From an uncultured Clostridium sp. (GTDB lineage: Bacteria; Bacillota; Clostridia; TANB77; CAG-508), in the NCBI GenBank assembly GCA_900556865.1, contig USQS01000011.1, forward strand, positions 1 to 15,238: a DNA stretch of 15,238 nt, read 5' to 3'. Below the pieces are notes generated by a model that did not search any database, was not told the origin of the DNA, and saw only the letters and a program-made list of their open reading frames with translations. Of this stretch, positions 14,211 through 15,238 are shown piece by piece (the first letter of the stretch is position 1; every line of letters begins with the position of its first letter). The position numbers and the translations under genes were made by a program.

Positions 14211-15215
14211 ATGGAAAAAAAACACATGAAGAGGAATAACAATTATAATGAAATTGGCCTTCAAAATATTAAAAAATTGATGGGCCTCTTAAGGGGACGG
14301 TCGGGCAACCTGACCGAACTTGAAGTTGAAAGCAATGGCCTGAAAAGGGCGGTAAAAAAGTTGCCGTCTGATTCCAAGATGGCTGTAGAGAAGTTTTTTC
14401 TTAAAAAAGAGAACTTGTATGAAAAATACTGCGTTATCCTTGGACCCAAGGATGAAGAAATCTTGGCATGGAAAGGAGGTCATCCTCCTCATATTGAGGG
14501 GATGGCGAAGACGGCATTTGAAGCTATCTCGTTGCTACAAAGACCCCGAAGCGTCATGTTATATGACGAAAAATTCAGAAAAATTTGCAAAGACCTTCTT
14601 AAAGAAGGAAAGGAAAACGAAGAAATCCTTTGGATTGAAATTTACCTGACCTTTTTTAAGTCAGGTGCTTTCTTCTTTTTTGATAAAGAAGGAGAAATAG
14701 CAGATAAGGAAAGAGAAAAGGATATTGCTATAGATAGCGTATCCATCATCTCAAAGTATGCAAAGAAAGTTATGCTCAAAAGAAAGCGGCCACTTCGATT
14801 AGGAATTGTCAAGGACTGGTTTACCAATGCCTTGACGCAGGAGCAGCAGAAAGAACTGCTGCTTGCAATCGGAGAAAAACCCCCGAGGAAGCTGGGAGTA
14901 GGAACCCCTAACAAAATGTTGACCTTCGCAGAAGCGAGAAAGATTAAAGCTAATCTTTTTAAGAAAGGTCCTTGGCGTGTGGCAGAGAGACTCATCGAGG
15001 GGTATTACGAACCCCTTACGGGCTTGTCGACCTTGAGGGGGAAAGCTAACTATGATTGGATGAGAACAACGGAAGCTTATGCTTCCGCAGGATACGAGGT
15101 TTTCCCCAATGGGGAAAAGCTTGAAAAGTACCGAATCCCTGAGGTGAAAAACTCTTTTGAGTTTTTCGATCTTGAGGAGGTCCTCTGGTTAAATAGATGG
15201 GGACCCAATAAATAA
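14211..15215 (+). CDS. Unrecognised hairpin-rich gene of foreign composition, 334 aa
   Basis: I do not recognise this protein. Starting at ATG 14211 it has 334 residues. A later ATG at 14226 (MKRNNNYNEIG) sits better after AAGGATGG and gives 329 residues; the GTG at 14199 lies inside a hairpin and is unlikely. It is soluble, basic and rich in Lys/Glu, with no signal peptide or clear membrane helix. Notable stretches are LRGRSGNLTELEVES, AWKGGHPPHIEGMAKTAF, KSGAFFFFDKEGE, LTFAEARKIKANLFKKGPW and a Trp/Tyr-rich end (GYYEPLTGLSTL, NYDWMRTTEAY, LEEVLWLNRWGPNK). GC is about 44 % by spot count, against less than 30 % in the genes before it, and the codons are much less A/T-biased. The DNA is full of perfect short inverted repeats throughout the frame. 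The long open frame and a ribosome site support a real gene. It may be horizontally acquired or from another organism joined by assembly. Confidence 0.7.
   Translation: MEKKHMKRNNNYNEIGLQNIKKLMGLLRGRSGNLTELEVESNGLKRAVKKLPSDSKMAVEKFFLKKENLYEKYCVILGPKDEEILAWKGGHPPHIEGMAKTAFEAISLLQRPRSVMLYDEKFRKICKDLLKEGKENEEILWIEIYLTFFKSGAFFFFDKEGEIADKEREKDIAIDSVSIISKYAKKVMLKRKRPLRLGIVKDWFTNALTQEQQKELLLAIGEKPPRKLGVGTPNKMLTFAEARKIKANLFKKGPWRVAERLIEGYYEPLTGLSTLRGKANYDWMRTTEAYASAGYEVFPNGEKLEKYRIPEVKNSFEFFDLEEVLWLNRWGPNK
14644..14691 (+). repeat. Two adjacent hairpins with T-rich tracts inside the coding region
   Basis: ACCTGAC (14644-14650) pairs with GTCAGGT (14660-14666), and the next 15 bases are T-rich. Directly after, CTTCTTT (14672-14678) pairs with AAAGAAG (14685-14691). 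Together they resemble a terminator in mid-gene, but the reading frame passes through unbroken (YLTFFKSGAFFFFDKEG). Confidence 0.55.
15070..15167 (+). repeat. Cluster of three perfect hairpins near the 3' end of the last gene
   Basis: Three perfect hairpins follow one another inside the reading frame: CGGAAGC/GCTTCCG (15070-15076 and 15081-15087, loop TTAT), TTTTCCCC/GGGGAAAA (15100-15107 and 15111-15118, loop AAT) and GAAAAACTC/GAGTTTTTC (15146-15154 and 15159-15167, loop TTTT). They are the clearest examples of a pattern that covers the whole gene. Confidence 0.85.
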
Positions 15216-15238
15216 TCCATCCGCCCTCCCCCTTAATA

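Noticed and set aside
14642..14995. 117-codon frame on the minus strand inside the last gene
   Set aside because: No ribosome site, low-complexity Ser/Lys-rich product, and fully inside the long plus-strand frame. The many inverted repeats make the two strands resemble each other, which favours open shadow frames.
14182..15185. Viroid-like or Obelisk-type rod RNA for the hairpin-rich region
   Set aside because: Those fold as one long rod with distant halves paired. Here the pairings are local and independent, with loops of a few bases, and the frame is longer than the known Obelisk protein.
14182..15238. Insertion sequence or integron cassette
   Set aside because: No transposase or integrase motif, no matching terminal inverted repeats flanking the region, and no recognisable attC core sites were found, although the right end may lie outside the window.
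1..15238. tRNA or rRNA genes
   Set aside because: No cloverleaf with GTTCRA-type T-loop or rRNA-like block was noticed in any gap; all gaps are under 300 bases and mostly A/T-rich.

Overview
The window looks like a piece of a low-GC, spore-forming Firmicute (class Clostridia, possibly gut-type; inferred). Spot counts put most rows below 30 % GC. It carries spoVT and spoVG, strong AGGAGG-type ribosome sites, a MurE with the meso-diaminopimelate signature DNPR, an LPXTG-anchored surface protein and a SERCA-like calcium ATPase. The last ~1 kb (from about 14160) has different base and codon use, about 44 % GC by spot count, and does not look native.

Layout: (1) 1-631, the 3' end of a PD-(D/E)XK nuclease-superfamily gene, frameshifted. 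(2) 660-1320, spoVT behind a promoter that matches the sigma-G consensus. (3) 1365-2917, an LPXTG surface protein with four Ig-like domains, behind a sigma-A promoter and three 11-bp-spaced boxes that fit the WalR consensus. (4) 3067-4106, a membrane-anchored phosphodiester glycosidase (NAGPA type), frameshifted. (5) 4133-4362 on the minus strand, an unrecognised 59-aa protein with its own promoter. (6) 4475-10745, a peptidoglycan operon: murE, mraY, ftsW/spoVE (frameshifted), murG and a WalK/PhoR-like histidine kinase, with gaps of 17-27 bp and one promoter seen in front. murF and murD are absent. (7) 10764-11180, spoVG behind a sigma-H-type promoter. (8) 11218-14004, a P-type calcium ATPase. 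(9) 14123-15215, a foreign-looking gene for an unrecognised protein of about 330 aa.

The native part is about the cell envelope and sporulation: lipid II synthesis and polymerisation, a kinase that could monitor the envelope, surface proteins, and two spore-phase regulators with promoters matching the sigma factors expected from Bacillus subtilis.

The most unusual signal is in the last gene. Its coding sequence is packed with perfect short-loop inverted repeats, about one every 55 bp, and at least ten have stems of 7-9 bp. This far exceeds chance and suggests selection for secondary structure in the mRNA or in single-stranded DNA. Whether this gene is a transferred island or an assembly chimera cannot be decided from the sequence. 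Three genes are each broken by one single-base indel. Since one is the normally essential ftsW/spoVE, some of these are probably sequence errors.
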